From Mixophyes australis (Eukaryota > Chordata > Amphibia > Anura > Limnodynastidae), in NCBI GenBank assembly GCA_036250195.1, contig JAVHZZ010000006.1:76447369-76511368 (forward strand): a DNA stretch of 64,000 nucleotides, read 5' to 3'. The notes beneath the pieces were generated by a model. The model was not told where the DNA came from. It did no database searches and saw only the letters and a list, made by a program, of their open reading frames with translations. The stretch's first letter is position 1. Each line of letters starts with the position of its first letter. Shown here piece after piece: positions 21,063 through 33,230 of this stretch. The position numbers and the translations under genes were made by a program.

Positions 21063-24000
21063 TTGTTAAGTAGAGATGGGCGGGTCCAGTTCCCCGAGAA
21101 CCAAACCCACCCGAACTTTGCCTATCCGAGTACCGAGCACTCTCCCGCCTGCTCGGAATCCAAATCGAGGCCGAACGTCATCGCGACGTCGTCGGATCTC
21201 GGGGCTTGGTTCTCGTGATACTTGAAAATTATAAATACACGCCTCCACAGCAATCCATTGCCATTTGACAGAGGGAGAGAGCAGGGTGTAGTCACAGGCT
21301 GATTAGAGCAGGGACAGACAATACAATTCTGATTCCAATTGTGCTAACAATCGATAGACAAGAGAGGAGGATAGAGGCGTCTTTTTTTTTCAATATTTGG
21401 CACTCCAAGTGCTTTTTGGGTGTCCCCCATTGTTTTGCAGAAATTTATCTGGCTGTGAAAAAAGAACTATATTGCAGCAGTGTGAAAAATAATTTGTAGC
21501 ACTACAAGTGCTTTGGGCTCATAATGGATTCAAAGCAGTCCACATATGAGCAGAATGAGCAACCAGGTTCTGTCACCAGTCCTGATGGTAGTGTTCCCAG
21601 TACATCATCTGGAAAAGGCGATGTCAAACTACACAGTCTTTTGAAATCAGGCAAAAAAACACACACCAGAAAATTTTTTTACTGTGTTAAAGGGAAAAAG
21701 AAGTGTAACTGAGAAAAAGTTAACTGCCGATAAAAAAAAAATTGCCAACATGCCATTCTACACACGCAGTGACAAAGAAAGAATGAGGCCTTCGCCTTTC
21801 TCTATTAGTGGCAGATCCAAAAATGTTACCGAGCCTAAAAGTGGTGCAAAACTACTGTTACACGTCAAAGCCGAGCTGCAAGATAACAGTAAGGCATTAG
21901 AGGATAATGTTTGCTCTGAATCAGAAATGACACCAATCCCTGTGGAGAGTACATCCAACAGTGGTATGTCTAATCGTGAGCATTCTGTTAGTGTACCCAT
22001 AAAGAAAGGCCCTTTCAGCAGTTCTGCTGATGTGTGCCTGAACAGCCCGAGTGTAGCCGGTGATACAGCAATTGAGGATGCCACTTTGGAATAAGAGGAG
22101 GATGAGGGGGAGATTTGTGTAGTCAACGAGGGCGCTAATGAGGATGTTGATGAGGATGAGGTTGTTTGGGTCAGTCCTGCACCAGTGGCAGCAGTTCTTG
22201 CACGTGACAAGAAAAAGGCCATTGTCATGCCTGGCCATAAAACAAAAAAATCCACTTCTTATGTGTGAAATTATTTCTACCCAAATCCAGTCAACAATTA
22301 TCTAACCATTTGTAGTGTATGTCAAGCCACAGTCAGTCGAGGGAGGGACCTTAACCATCTTGGAACCTCGTCTATGTTACGCCATTTAACTAGAGTTCGT
22401 GGCAAAGTGTTGGGAAAAGCTGAAACTTCTTCCCAAAAAAAACCCAGCACTCCATCATCAGCTAAGACCCTCCACTCACCGACATCCCGACGGCTACAAA
22501 ATACACCCACCACACCATCCTCATCAATCTCCTCAGTAGAGCTCGGAGTTAGCCCGGCATCCCACTTAAGGCTGGATGACTCCGGCACTATTATTGATTC
22601 CTCTGAAGAAAGCGTTAGTCCTGCTGCTGCTGTTGCTGCTGCTGGGGGTGAATCGTCATCCCAGAGGCAGGTTAATAAAATGAGCAGTCCTACATTTCAG
22701 CAATTAACTGTGAAACAATCATTTGCGAGGGGAAGCAAATATGACAGCAGTCACCCAGTCGCCAAGCGAATCACAGACGCCATGGCTGCAATGTTAGTGT
22801 TAGATCTGCGTCCAATCTCCACAATAAACGCAGCTGGTTTTTAACAGTTAATTGAGGTTTTGTGTCCGCGTTACAGAATTCCATCGCGACACCATTTTTC
22901 CCGTAAAGCAATTCCACAACTATACCAGAAAGTGTGTAAAAATGTAGAGATTGCGCTGAAAAATGCCATTCTGCCCACTGTCCACTTAACCACAGATATG
23001 TGGACAAGTGGAAGTGGCCAAACCAAAGACTATATGACTGTGACAGCCCACTGGGTTGGTCATTCACCTTCACCAGCAGGTACAGCAGCAGCATGTACAC
23101 CACTACGTAACATTTGTCACAGGCAGGCCACTATTTGTATCACCGGCTTCACTAACAGGCATACAGCTCACAATTTGTTACGCAAACTAAGAGATGTGAT
23201 TGATACTTGGCTTATACCACTTGGACTCTTCCTAGGATATGTAATTTCTGATAATGTCAACAATATAGTGTGAGCATTACAGCTGGGTGATTTCCAGCAC
23301 ATTCCCTGTTTTGCTCACACCATCAACTTGGTGGTGCAGAGCTTCCTACGAAATAACCGTGAGGTGCAGGAGATGCTTTCGGTGGCCCGTAAAATTTCAG
23401 GCCATTTCAGGCATTCAGCCACAGCATGTAGGAGATTACAGCAGCTCCAAGAGCAGTTTAACTTGCCCTGCCACCAACTTAAGCAAGAGGTGGTAACTAG
23501 GTGGAAAACCATCCAAGCATATTGCACAAGCCATGACATTGGGAAAGGAGGGGGGATGTATTTCACTCTTGCACAGTGGGGAATCCTTTCAGTGCTGTGG
23601 AAGGTGCTGATACCATTTGAAGTTGTGATGTGTGAGGTGAGAGCAGACTCTGCTAGTTTGAGCCAAGTCATTCCTTTAATTAGACTATTGGAAAACCAGC
23701 TTGAGAAATTGAAGGAGGAGCTGAAAACAAGCAATTCAGCAAAGTATTTTGGCCTTGTCGATCAAGTACTTCATTCGCTTCACAATGATCCTCGATTTAT
23801 TAAGATCTTGAACTCGGATCAGTACGTTTTGGCCACTGTGCTTGATCCAAGGTTTAAGACCTACATTGAGTCTTTACTTGTAAATGAGCGAGATGTGAAC
23901 TTTTGCAAGGAGCTATTGCTCAGCAAGTTGGCCGCTGAACTGGGCCTCAGCTTGACTACGTGTCCTCCTTCACTTTCTCAAGCAGCTGCTGCTCGTAAAA

Positions 24001-25157
24001 AATTTAATTTTCCCAAAAGAAGCAGGGAAGACGCAGAACAATTTAACATCTGGGCTGGTTTGAAGGATTTTTCTAAAAAATGTGTCACCTTGCCCATAAC
24101 TCCATCCAATACGAGTATAAACATGCAAAGGATGGTGGAGGATTATTTTGAAGAGGTAATTGATATGGAAATGTCAGACAGTCCCTTTCCTTACTGGGAG
24201 GAAAAGCAGGCCATTTGGAAACCCATGTACAAACTTGCTTTGCAATACTTAAGCTGCCCACCCTCCAGTGTGCACTCTGAACGAGTATTCAGTACAGCCG
24301 GGAACTTAGTCAGTCATCGCCGTTATAAAAATGAACTACATCTTCCACGAGGAAGGCCTTCACCATCAAAGACATCCAAGCACTGATTGTTCTCTAATGG
24401 CGGATTCAAGCGGTGATTAATTGATAGTCTGTGATGATGACGTACACACTGATGAGGGTGAGGATGAAGATCCAGATGATGACAATAACATCTTTTTAAA
24501 ACTTTCTATTTAGGTCTAGGGTTCAATCTACCTCCAAAGAGGAAAGGGACTTGGGCCATTTCCATATCACGTACCATCTTGAAAGGTTGCTGTTTTGGCA
24601 ATTTATCATTATGGGTAGGGTGTCATACACAGACTGACCCCAAACTGCCTTTGTCCATTTCAATAATATTGTACAGTCTATAACGGCTGATTTTTTTTGT
24701 GTTTTCTACAACTGGAGAGGGGCCTATAGAGACAGAAACCAAACTGCCTTTGTCCATTTATTTACATATTTAACTATAAGTGTAGGGTGTAATATACACC
24801 CAAAGACGATGGCTGCATTGCCAATATACATAGATGGAGAGGAAGACAATCTGGTTTGTGTGTAGAATTAATGAAGGCCTACCTACCAGGAATTAAACAG
24901 TTTTTTTGATAATTTATTAGCTTAACAATTACATTACTTATCCAAGAAACAGGTGGAGCACTAAATTTGGTTATTTTAGGCCCAAAAACATTGATTTTCC
25001 AACAAAATAGCAAAACAAAACCAAACAAAACCAAAACCAAAACCAAAACCAAAACACGCAATGGCGGTTTTGCAAAACCAAAACACGATGGTAATCCAGA
25101 TCCAAAACCAAATACAAAACCAAAACACGGGGGTCAGTGACCATCTCTATTTTTAAG
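21063..25157 (+). mobile_element. hAT element 2, full-length but inactivated
   Basis: The element proper is 21071-25149, starting TAGAGATGGGC and ending GACCATCTCTA. Flanking octamers TTGTTAAG (21063-21070) and TTTTTAAG (25150-25157) agree in 7 of 8 positions, an aged 8-bp TSD. It holds one gene-like region on the plus strand (21524 to about 24511). AAAACC-rich subterminal repeats at 25015-25130 match the right arm of element 1. The termini are close enough to elements 1 and 3 to place all three in one hAT lineage. Confidence 0.9.
21524..24511 (+). pseudogene. BED-finger hAT transposase, inactivated (element 2)
   Basis: hAT transposases cut and re-insert their own element using a DDE catalytic core. 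After the start codon (MDSKQSTYEQ) there is one frameshift in a T-run near 21675. From 21684 a single frame runs to 24386, interrupted by stops at 22092 (TAA), 22266 (TGA, where the BED-finger Trp is expected), 22842 (TAA) and 23271 (TGA, Arg in element 3). Recognisable parts, in order: BED-finger remains (ICSVCQ ... HLGTSSMLRHL, about 22305-22390, last His lost); first catalytic Asp in TTDMWTSGSG (about 22993); second Asp in VISDNVNNIV (about 23250); a CFAHTIN motif; and a hATC region with SVHSERVFSTAGNLV. The motif after TRW (NSTLCMLQRM in element 3) is deleted in frame. The C-terminus is rearranged after 24310, but an acidic tail like element 3's remains to about 24511. It cannot make a functional enzyme. 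Confidence 0.9.
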
Positions 25158-25351
25158 GGTGATCAGCTCCTGCCATCTCCCCCATTCTATAGCTTACAGG
25201 TTGTGCTGTGTCACATTCTTCCCAGTTCGCCAAGAGCACTTGGACTTCTCCCAGATCCACAGTTCACCATTGTTAGATAGACTTCATGGTGCTGGTGGTG
25301 GAGGTCTCCCCAACAGTAATGGTCTCATTCTATACAATGGGGGTTTAATAT

Positions 25352-25640
25352 CATACTTGCCTACTTATATTTTTTTTCCTGAGATCCCGGAGGAGGGAAC
25401 ATGGTGAGAGGGCAGAGGGGGCATGACGAGCCGATTGCATAATTTCCCGTCACCCCCCACAACATAATTAACATTTTGTTGCGGAGGCGGGGTCAGCATG
25501 ACGCGATTCTTCATCGCGAATTGCGACATTGAGGCGCAAAGTGGGCAGGATGCGGGAGAATTGCCTGCTGTCCCAGGAGTCCAGGAGACCTACCCAAAAT
25601 TTGTGAGTCTCTTGGACATTCTGGGAGATTTTGTTGCTTA
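25352..25640 (-). repeat. MITE family B copy
   Basis: The left end CATACTTGCCTACTT and internal GAGATCCCGGAGGAGG, GCGGAGGCGGGGTCAGCATG and CATTCTGGGAGA match, in reverse order, the copy at 60578-60889. Confidence 0.55.
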
Positions 25641-26315
25641 AACATTTTGGAGAGATTTATCTTTTGAACGGGTAACTGAAAATAAGCAAATAAATACCTA
25701 AATAACTTTTCCTTATCAAAATCATAATATTGAAATCATACACGATCACTCAAGATGTTAAGGGAGGAGTAGAAAATAAATCAGAACATTATATTTAATA
25801 GCTACATTGGACTGTCTGTTTTATGTCACCAGCCTGATTTACAATGAATACTGTACTGTTAGTTAATAGTGAATACAATGGTCTCTCTGGCAGAGTCCGT
25901 TCACTACATCAAGAGATTCAGTCATAAAAATTCCTTCTGAGAAACACTGTGGAATGTGGACAGCACTCAGTCCTATAGAGTAAACCCCAAACTACGTCAC
26001 CCTCTAATATTTATGAGGAACTGAATTGCATTGTGGTCAGTCCAGCTTGTTTACTGTTAAAATGTGGTTTGTGCTGTACAACTTTAAGATACTTGGGCCA
26101 ACCAAACCCAGAAAAGCAATGTGGGAGTAAGCAAGAGACACATAAGAGCCAATTCAATTCCCCATTACCGCGCAAACATAATGCGTTTTTAGTCTCACAC
26201 CATTCTAATCTTTTTTTGAGCTATTGTGACCAAGAAATGGTCTTTAGTGCCTCTATGAAAAGCCCTATTATTACCCGAATCTGAAAACGTGCCTATATTC
26301 CACTGTAGTCCATAG
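25641..26315. other. No recognisable gene or repeat
   Basis: AT-rich; short frames only. Confidence 0.4.
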
Positions 26316-26972
26316 GTAGGACCTGATTCAGTCTGGATGTACGCCTGTTTGTGTAGCGTACAGTGTATAAATTCACACTGTGCATGCTAAGAGACCAAAC
26401 TTACGTAAATGACACTTACAACCCCTTACGATTTGAGAGGCGGAACAGGGGAGGGAACGAGTCAACTAACATAGTCCATGTACAGTAGGGGCGTGTTCAG
26501 ATGCAGCTACTTCAAATCCTGTGTTTAGCGTAAATACACTTGTTTTCAGTTGTATCTTTTGCACCTGCTACAGGGTAGGTGTAAATGCTGGAGGATAGTG
26601 AGGACTAACATGGCAGTACCTGATGTGATTCTGATTGAATGATTTCAACACAGTTTATTCGCTGTTAAGGTGGTATGTGAAAACTTTCAGACATCTCAGC
26701 AGTTAGCACAGAAAAATGTACTCATTGACAATGTATTTTGTGGTTTTTATCTGGTTTGTTATTATATTATTACCAATTGTTATTTTAATTTCTAATTACA
26801 TAGTGTGATTGCTCAAAAAATGACTTCCACCTGTATATGGGTCTATTTTTAAGGAAAGTAATGTATCTTAAGAAATGTTTGGATTTTAATGCAGGCAGAA
26901 CTACGCAAAAGTTTTGTTCTCTTTTAAATATGGCATAAATGCTCATTTTGTGTTCCGACTTGAATCAGACCT
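26316..26972. repeat. Dispersed repeat family G, copy 2
   Basis: Begins near TAGGACCTGATTCAGTC and ends near GACTTGAATCAGACCTA, an imperfect terminal inverted repeat. The left third matches 6010-6356 (ACGATTTGAGAGGCGGAACA, TAGTCCATGTACAGTAGGGG). Non-coding; probably a non-autonomous DNA transposon. Confidence 0.45.
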
Positions 26973-27603
26973 ATACTGTAGATTTAATACCAGGAAAACA
27001 ATAAAAACATTTTCATTTGTTAAAATAAACTGCTAAAAACCAGCATATCTACGAGCTGTGCATCCAAAAAAATTGTAAAAAAATAAAAAAGTCAATGCAA
27101 TTGCTCGCTACGAACTACTGTTGGTGTTACATTTCATCTGTGATTCCTGTTCTGCTTATAGAATTTATTGATTAATTAAAAGACAAAATTAGAATGGATG
27201 CATATGTCTTTATAGGGTGAGAATGCACTGGTTTGTGTATACAAATCAGAATGCATATATGTGTTTATAGATCTGAATGCATGCACGTGTGGGTAACAAT
27301 GAATGTCTGTGTGTTGCAATGAATGTGTGTTTTGGAGTTAGAATGTATATGTATATATTGTAGCAGTGGCAGATTGTATTAGGTGAGGATGGTCCGAGCG
27401 CTCTGGACTCGTCCACTCAAGGATATCTGTATTATAGTAATCATGCGGTGATAAAGATAATGCTGTTTATTTTATGACAGCAGTATTACTATACTACACT
27501 GTACCTAAAGCCATGTAGACATGATGTTATAGGAGGGGAGGGGAGAAGAGGAGAGGGACAATAAGAAACACATATATGTTTATAATATAAAATTTGTGTA
27601 TCT
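26973..27603. other. No recognisable gene or repeat
   Basis: TG-rich irregular stretch at 27230-27350 (repeated GAATGYRTGTGT-like words); nothing coding. Confidence 0.4.
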
Positions 27604-27999
27604 ACTATATAAATGCCTAGTGGCATGTGTGGAAAAAAAAAAACCAAGCTGCAGCGCCACCTGCTGGGCAGAGTTATACACTGACCTATATATTTCTTGA
27701 AGGAGAAGTGACAGTTGGGAGTGGTTGGTGGTTGCCGGGGGTGACAGTGGGGAGTTTTTAACACCTTAAGTAGCTTGATGAAGGATGTGCCGATGAAGAT
27801 GAAGGATGAGGTGATGGAGAAAAATGATGAGGTGGTGACATGTGGACAAAACCACGTTAAAAAAGGGCGCTTGCATCGGGAAGTAACGCTCTTCCCCTGA
27901 GGAGGCCTGGGCTAGGCCCAAATGCATGACAAGAACCTTTTTAACACCTTAAGTAGCTTGATTTGACTAGAATGCATGAGTATCATGCACGGGTTAACT
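27604..27999 (-). repeat. Dispersed repeat family E, minus-strand copy
   Basis: Both ends match the copies at 13874 and 50178: GTTAACCCGTGCATGATACT on the minus strand at the right end, and GCCACTAGGCATTTATATAG at the left. The inside is shorter, and a stretch near TTAACACCTTAAGTAGCTTG is duplicated (about 27760 and 27941). Confidence 0.6.
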
Positions 28000-28760
28000 T
28001 GTTATACATACACACCAAGGGCTTGGTTCATTAAGGCGCACAAAATGAATGTGAATTGAGTTTTTGTTATTCAAACGCACGCAAATTGGGCATACGCATG
28101 TCCATATTCAACAAGAAGCAGATCTAAAGATACATCTGTTGTTAAATACGGGTCTAGGGATGCTCTGCTCTAACAGACAATACACTGCAGGATAAGTCCA
28201 ATACATATGTGGAATATAATGCCCCAAAAGAACGCACAGAAAAAAATTATAGACCAAGGGGGTAAATGTATCAAGATCCGATTTTTTATTGATTAAAAAT
28301 CGTGACAAATCGTGGGTGATAACCCGCACTTTTAGTAACCAAGTCACCGGATGTATTAAGCTGCACTTTTTACTCTGATCATTAAAAAATCGCTGGTCAA
28401 CTCTAGTGATTTGCTGGGATTTTAAACACTCCCGTGTTTATGTATCTCTCACGTGTTTAGGTTAAGAATGCCAAAGACAACATGCTGCATCCTACCTGTG
28501 AGATTAGTAAACACTGTTACACTGCCCTGTCTATAGAGCCGCAGGTGTCTGCGGCTGTCAAAAGTTCAAAACATTTTTTTTTGCTTTGTTTTGTTGCCCC
28601 GGGACAGCGTTCTCCATCAGACATCAGAGCACCTGGACTGTTATCTACCAGCCAGGAGAAGGTAAATGATAAGAAAAACCTCAAGTGTATGAGAATGTGG
28701 GTATTGAGGGGGGAAGGGAAAGACGGTATTTTATACTATTTGCCTAGTAAACCAAACTAT
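28000..28760. other. No gene; possible old repeat ends near 28020
   Basis: GCTTGGTTCATTAAGGCGCA at 28021 resembles a MITE end like family A. The following 700 bases hold nothing recognisable. Confidence 0.3.
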
Positions 28761-28761
28761 T

Positions 28762-28763
<2 letters not shown>

Positions 28764-28818
<55 letters not shown>
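28764..28818. repeat. (TA)n microsatellite
   Basis: About 27 TA units. Confidence 0.95.
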
Positions 28819-28822
<4 letters not shown>

Positions 28823-29579
28823 TTATTTATTTTTTTAAATGGTTAAATTTTGTTTTGTCTTGTTTTACTTTCATATTATTTATTTTAATGCATATTTTAA
28901 ACAGCTGAGTCAATATGAATGCAGGGACTAAATGTCCTGCACCATCTACCACATGGTACGTACACAGTAAGCTACTTAATGTAAAACACTCAGATCATGT
29001 TAATATTTTTGTATGTATTTATTTTAATCTCTTTACTTAATGTTTTACAGGATGGTTCCATTAATGATGCAATTGTGAACAATGTATACAATTGTACTTT
29101 ATCATGAGGTACGTTTATGTAATTGAACAGCATTTGATGTACAGTATTGTTTTTTGTTAGTTTGTTGCTGTTTTTTTAAATAAATACCGGGGAAACACCA
29201 ACATGTTATGGTATCAACATATCGATAACAGCGGTGCAGGGAAGTAACAGTTTATTATTCATTCCAAAATTGCATTGTTATCAGTTGCTAAACTGTTGGG
29301 ACCTACCGTTGAAGTTAAATATCTTACGGATCAAAGTTTTATCAAAGTGATACACATGAGACACACTCCGCTCGATGCGGTTATTAAGTGTTTCCATCTG
29401 TGTTTCAAGAGGGATTTAAAGTGTCTGACGAAACCAATATCTTCATATAGCTATCCATAGCCGGATTAAGGGGGGGCACAGGGGGCATGTGCCCCGGGCC
29501 CCCCTCTCTCCGAGGGCCCCCCACCGCTGCGCGCATAACATCTGATGTTTTTTGGGGTTTTTTAATAGCGGCAGTGGCG

Positions 29580-29598
29580 GCGGGGGGGGGGGGGGGGA
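29580..29598. repeat. G homopolymer run
   Basis: About 17 to 18 consecutive G within the left arm of the family D element. Confidence 0.9.
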
Positions 29599-29859
29599 AT
29601 GCGGGCGGCCAGGTTCAGGGCTCCCTTCGTTGGTGGGGGGAGCAGGGAGTCAAAAAAAATAATAAGAAAAAATATATATACTCACCTGATCACTGCGCCG
29701 GCGTCCCTCCTCCTCCCTCCTCTCTGCACTGTTAACACTGAATGACAGGCGTGATGTCATCAAGGCACGCCTGTCATTCAGTGAGGAGCAGCGCGGAGAG
29801 GACCAAGAAGACAGAAGAGAAGAAAGAAGCTAAAAGAAAGGTAAGTAAAAAAGAGAAAA

Positions 29860-31180
29860 GGGAATAACGCAGAAAGGCACAGTATGGAGGAAAAAGGGGG
29901 AGAAGAGAGGCACAGTATGGAGGAAAAAAGGGGAGAAGAGAGGCACAGTATGGAAAAAGGGGGAGAAGAAAAGCACACCATGTAGGAAAAAGGGGGAGAA
30001 GAGAGGCACAGTAAGGAAAAAGGGGTAGAAGAGAGGCACAGTAAGGAAAAAGGGGGAGAAGAGAGGCACACTATGGAGGAAAAAGAGGAAGAAGAAAAGC
30101 ACACCATGTAGGAAAAAGGGGGAGAAGAGAGGCACAGTAAGGTAAAAGGGGTAGAAGAGAGGCACAGTAAGGAAAAAGGGGGAGAAGAGAGGCACACTAT
30201 GGAGGAAAAAGGGGAAGAAGAAAAGCACACCATGTAGGAAAAAGAGGGAGAAGAGAGGCACAGTAAGGTAAAAGGGGTAGAAGAGAGGCACAGTAAGGAA
30301 AAAGGGGGAGAAGAAAGGCACACTATGGAGGAAAAAGGGGAAGAAGAAAAGCACACCATGTAGGAAAAAGGGGGAGAAGAGAGGCACAGTAAGGAAAAAG
30401 GGGTAGAAGAGAGGCACAGTAAGGAAAAAGGGGTAGAAGAGAGGCACAGTAAGGAAAAAGGGGGAGAAGAGAGGCACACTATGGAGGAAAAAGGGGAAGA
30501 AGAAAAGCACACCATGTAGGAAAAAGGGGGAGAAGAGAGGCACAGTAAGGTAAAAGGGGGAGAAGAAAAGCACACTATGGAGGAAAAAGGGGTAGAAGAA
30601 AGGCACACTACTGAGGAAAAAGGGGGAGAAGAGAGGCATAGTAAGGAAAAAGGTGGAGAAGAGAGGCACACTATGGAGGAAAAAGGGGTAGAAGAAAAGC
30701 ACACCATGTAGGAAAAAGGGGGAGAAGAGAGGCACAGTAAGGAAAAAGGGGGAGAAGAGAGGCACAGTAAGGAAAAAGGGTGAGAAGAGGCACAGTAAGG
30801 AAAAAAGGGGGAGAAGAGAGGCACAGTAAGGAAAAAGGTGGAGAAGAAAGGCACACTATGGAGGAAAAAGGGGGAGAAGAAAAGCACACCATGTAGGAAA
30901 AAGGGGTAGAAGAGAGGCACAGTAAGGAAAAAGGGGGAGAAGAGAGGCACAGTAAGGAAAAAGGGGGAGAAGAGGCACAGTAAGGAAAAAAGGGTGAGAA
31001 GAGGCACAGTAAGGAAAAAAGGGGGAGAAGAGAGGCACAGTAAGAAAAAAGGGGGAGAAGGGAGGCACAGTAAGGAAAAAGGGTGAGAGGCACAGCATGA
31101 GAAAAAAGGGGAGAGAAAGGCACAGTATAAGAAAAAAGGGTGAGAGACACAGCATGAGGAAAAAGGGGGGGGAGAGAGGC
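29860..31180 (+). repeat. 30/33-bp minisatellite with a 126-bp higher-order period
   Basis: Purine-rich units of two lengths: 30 bases (GAGAGGCACAGTAAGG plus AAAAAGGGGGAGAA) and 33 bases (variants with GCACACTATGGAGG or GCACACCATGTAGG). In the middle, four units (33+33+30+30) form a 126-base block repeated in order; GAAAAGCACACC recurs at 30094, 30220 and 30346. The minus strand stays open for hundreds of codons (Ser/Pro/Leu/Phe-rich), an effect of the repeat. Confidence 0.95.
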
Positions 31181-31699
31181 ACAATAGTGGGGACAATTAA
31201 TTAATTTAAGATGGGGTGGTTTGGGCGCTACTGAATGTGGGGGTGAGTTTGGGGAGAATGAGGTCCCTTTATTAAATGTGCCTATGAATTATTTAATGGC
31301 AGTGGCTGTTTGTAGGGAGGGAAATAGGTTTATTTATTAAATGTGAATACTATTATTTTAATGTTGGGGCTGGAGGAAGGCCTAATTATTAATCATGGGT
31401 GGTACTGATTTAACGCCGGGGTGGCTGTCACTTTCTAAATGTACCCATTTTTTTTTCCAAATAGGGCCCCTAACATTCCAGGATCTAGATAAGCCACTAA
31501 AGAAACCTGCAGCACAGGTGGTGAAAGTGAGAAGAACAGGTAGGAGAGAGCAGCAACGTCTGTGAAATGTTGTGATTCTAGTGGGACAATCCCAATTTTT
31601 GGTGACCGTTCAATGGTGTACACAACAATGCAGGTATTTTTTGTCTGTAGGAGGGTGGCCTGGCCATGCCCAATGATGCATTATCAATGGTATTTTAAT

Positions 31700-31900
31700 T
31701 TGCGGTATCATTGCTAGTTTTAATGTGCATTATAAATTTTATTTTTAAAGTGCGGTATCATTGCTAGTTTTAATGTGCATTATAAATTTTATTTTAAAAG
31801 TGCGGTATCATTGCTAGTTTTAGCGTGCGGTATCATTGCTAGTTTTAGTGTACATTATCAATGGTATTTTTAATGTGTGATATCATTGCTAGTTTTAATG
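31700..31900 (+). repeat. About 49-bp tandem repeat in the right arm of the family D element
   Basis: TGCGGTATCATTGCTAGTTT recurs at about 31750, 31800 and 31826, with a diverged unit (TGTGATATCATTGCTAG) near 31877. Spacing is about 49 bases and then shorter. Confidence 0.8.
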
Positions 31901-32666
31901 TGTGGTGTCAATACCCATTTTAATGTTGTGCTTTGGTGATTGTTTTAATGTACAGTATTTTAGTTTGTGGAAGCAATGATTTTTCTTATGCAGACAACCT
32001 AAGCGAGCCCTCTGGGAGAGCTGTAAGTGTCATACTGTGGGCTGTAGGTGATGTAATGCAGGATGTGTCCCTATGCCCTTAATTTTAGATTTTAGGGGCC
32101 CCCCTGTCTTAAGTGCCCCGGGCCCCCCGAAGCCTTAATCCAGCTCTGTAGCTATCTATAGCCGAGTCTGTCACGCTATCTGAGCGGTTCTAGGGACTTG
32201 TTCATAATCTAGAGATCTGTGACATACCTTCCGGAGTTACATCTATTGTGCTCATTATGTTGTAATTTTGTTTCTATCATACATAGTGACTCCCATTTCA
32301 TCTATAAGAAGGACTTTGGATCTATATAATATATATATTTTTACAGATCAAGACCGTCTAACGTCCAATATATAATTTTTGCTGGCAATATTGTCTAAGA
32401 AGTGGTAATGGTATCAGTGCACTGATAAATATTAGTACATTGCTGTTTTTATATTTTATATTGTTATTTTTATTTTGAGTTTAATAAACTGCCATATTAT
32501 TATAATCTCCACACATGGATTCATTTATTCACTCTGGGTCTAGTTTGGAGCCTCAGCGCTGATTCAAATTTTATATAGTTGGAAACACCAACATATTAAC
32601 CCTGAGGCCGTCTTACTAACTTAAAATATTCATGGTAGAGATGGGATAAATTGTCTATGGTAAATC

Positions 32667-32896
32667 CTACTTGTCCACTCTCCTGGAATGTCCAGGAGAC
32701 TCCCGAATTCCGCGTGGTCTCAGGAGAGCAGGCCATTCTCCTGCATCCTGCCAGGATGGGAGCCTCAATGACTCTTTCACATTATTGCGTTGCGGGGATA
32801 GGGCCAAAATAACGTGATTTGCCGCATCACGACCCCTTCCGTCCTCTCATTTCACATTCCCTCCGGGAGATCCCGGATACACTAAAAAGTAGGTAG
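32667..32896 (+). repeat. MITE family B copy
   Basis: Left end CTACTTGTCCACTCTCCTGG, then ATGTCCAGGAGACTCCCG; right end CGGGAGATCCCGGATACACT then AGTAGGTAGCAAG. Same layout as 60578-60889. Confidence 0.5.
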
Positions 32897-33230
32897 CAAG
32901 TGGTAATTTTTCCGGAAACACAAGTCTGCACTTGGGAGTGGCAGAAAGAAAACCATTGTTGATTAAAATTTGCATTAAAGCTTACCTGAAGTTTGCCACA
33001 GATTATGCATGAAACCATCATAATAAGTGGAAGAAGATTGTATGATCTGATGAGACCATAAGTGAACTTGGCCTCAATGCTAGCTATTATGTTTGGTGCA
33101 AGCCTAACACTCTGCATAATGCCAAGAGTAATAACCTTACTGTAGGTCTTTGATGGCGATTTTAAAATTGGTGCATGTTTTTATTTACATTTTTCCCTTT
33201 ACTCTTCAGATCCCAGGGGCCCAGGACGCA
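32897..33230. other. No recognisable gene or repeat
   Basis: AT-rich; a minus-strand frame at 32827-33117 has no motif. Confidence 0.4.

Larger units (their letters stand above)
29448..32156 (+). mobile_element. Non-autonomous hAT element (family D) with perfect 8-bp TSD
   Basis: The element is 29456-32148. Its left end CATAGCCGGATTAAGGGGG and right end (inverted) CAGAGCTGGATTAAGGCTTC are followed by mirrored GGGCCC-rich blocks. TAGCTATC flanks both sides exactly (29448-29455 and 32149-32156). It encodes nothing recognisable. Most of it is a 1.3-kb minisatellite. A related, shorter copy lies at 56613-57610. Confidence 0.9.
29191..32598 (+). mobile_element. Repeat insertion flanked by 18-bp direct repeats, interrupted by a hAT element
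   Basis: GGAAACACCAACATGTTA (29191-29208) recurs as GGAAACACCAACATATTA (32581-32598), 17 of 18 identical. A long, variable target duplication like this is typical of target-primed insertion (LINE or Penelope-like). Without the nested hAT (29456-32148 plus one TSD), about 670 bases remain. They end CAGCGCTGATTCAAATTTTA, reminiscent of Penelope-like tails, but I cannot confirm the class. A 61-codon frame at 29275-29460 may be part of it. Confidence 0.45.

Noticed and set aside
21758..22255. 165-codon minus-strand frame
   Set aside because: Antisense shadow of the hAT N-terminal coding region, which aligns with elements 1 and 3 on the plus strand.
29778..31196. Minus-strand frames of up to 472 codons, Ser/Pro/Phe/Leu-rich
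   Set aside because: They read through a 30/33-bp minisatellite whose unit lengths are multiples of three. Three overlapping frames are open at once, and no domain or conserved flank exists.
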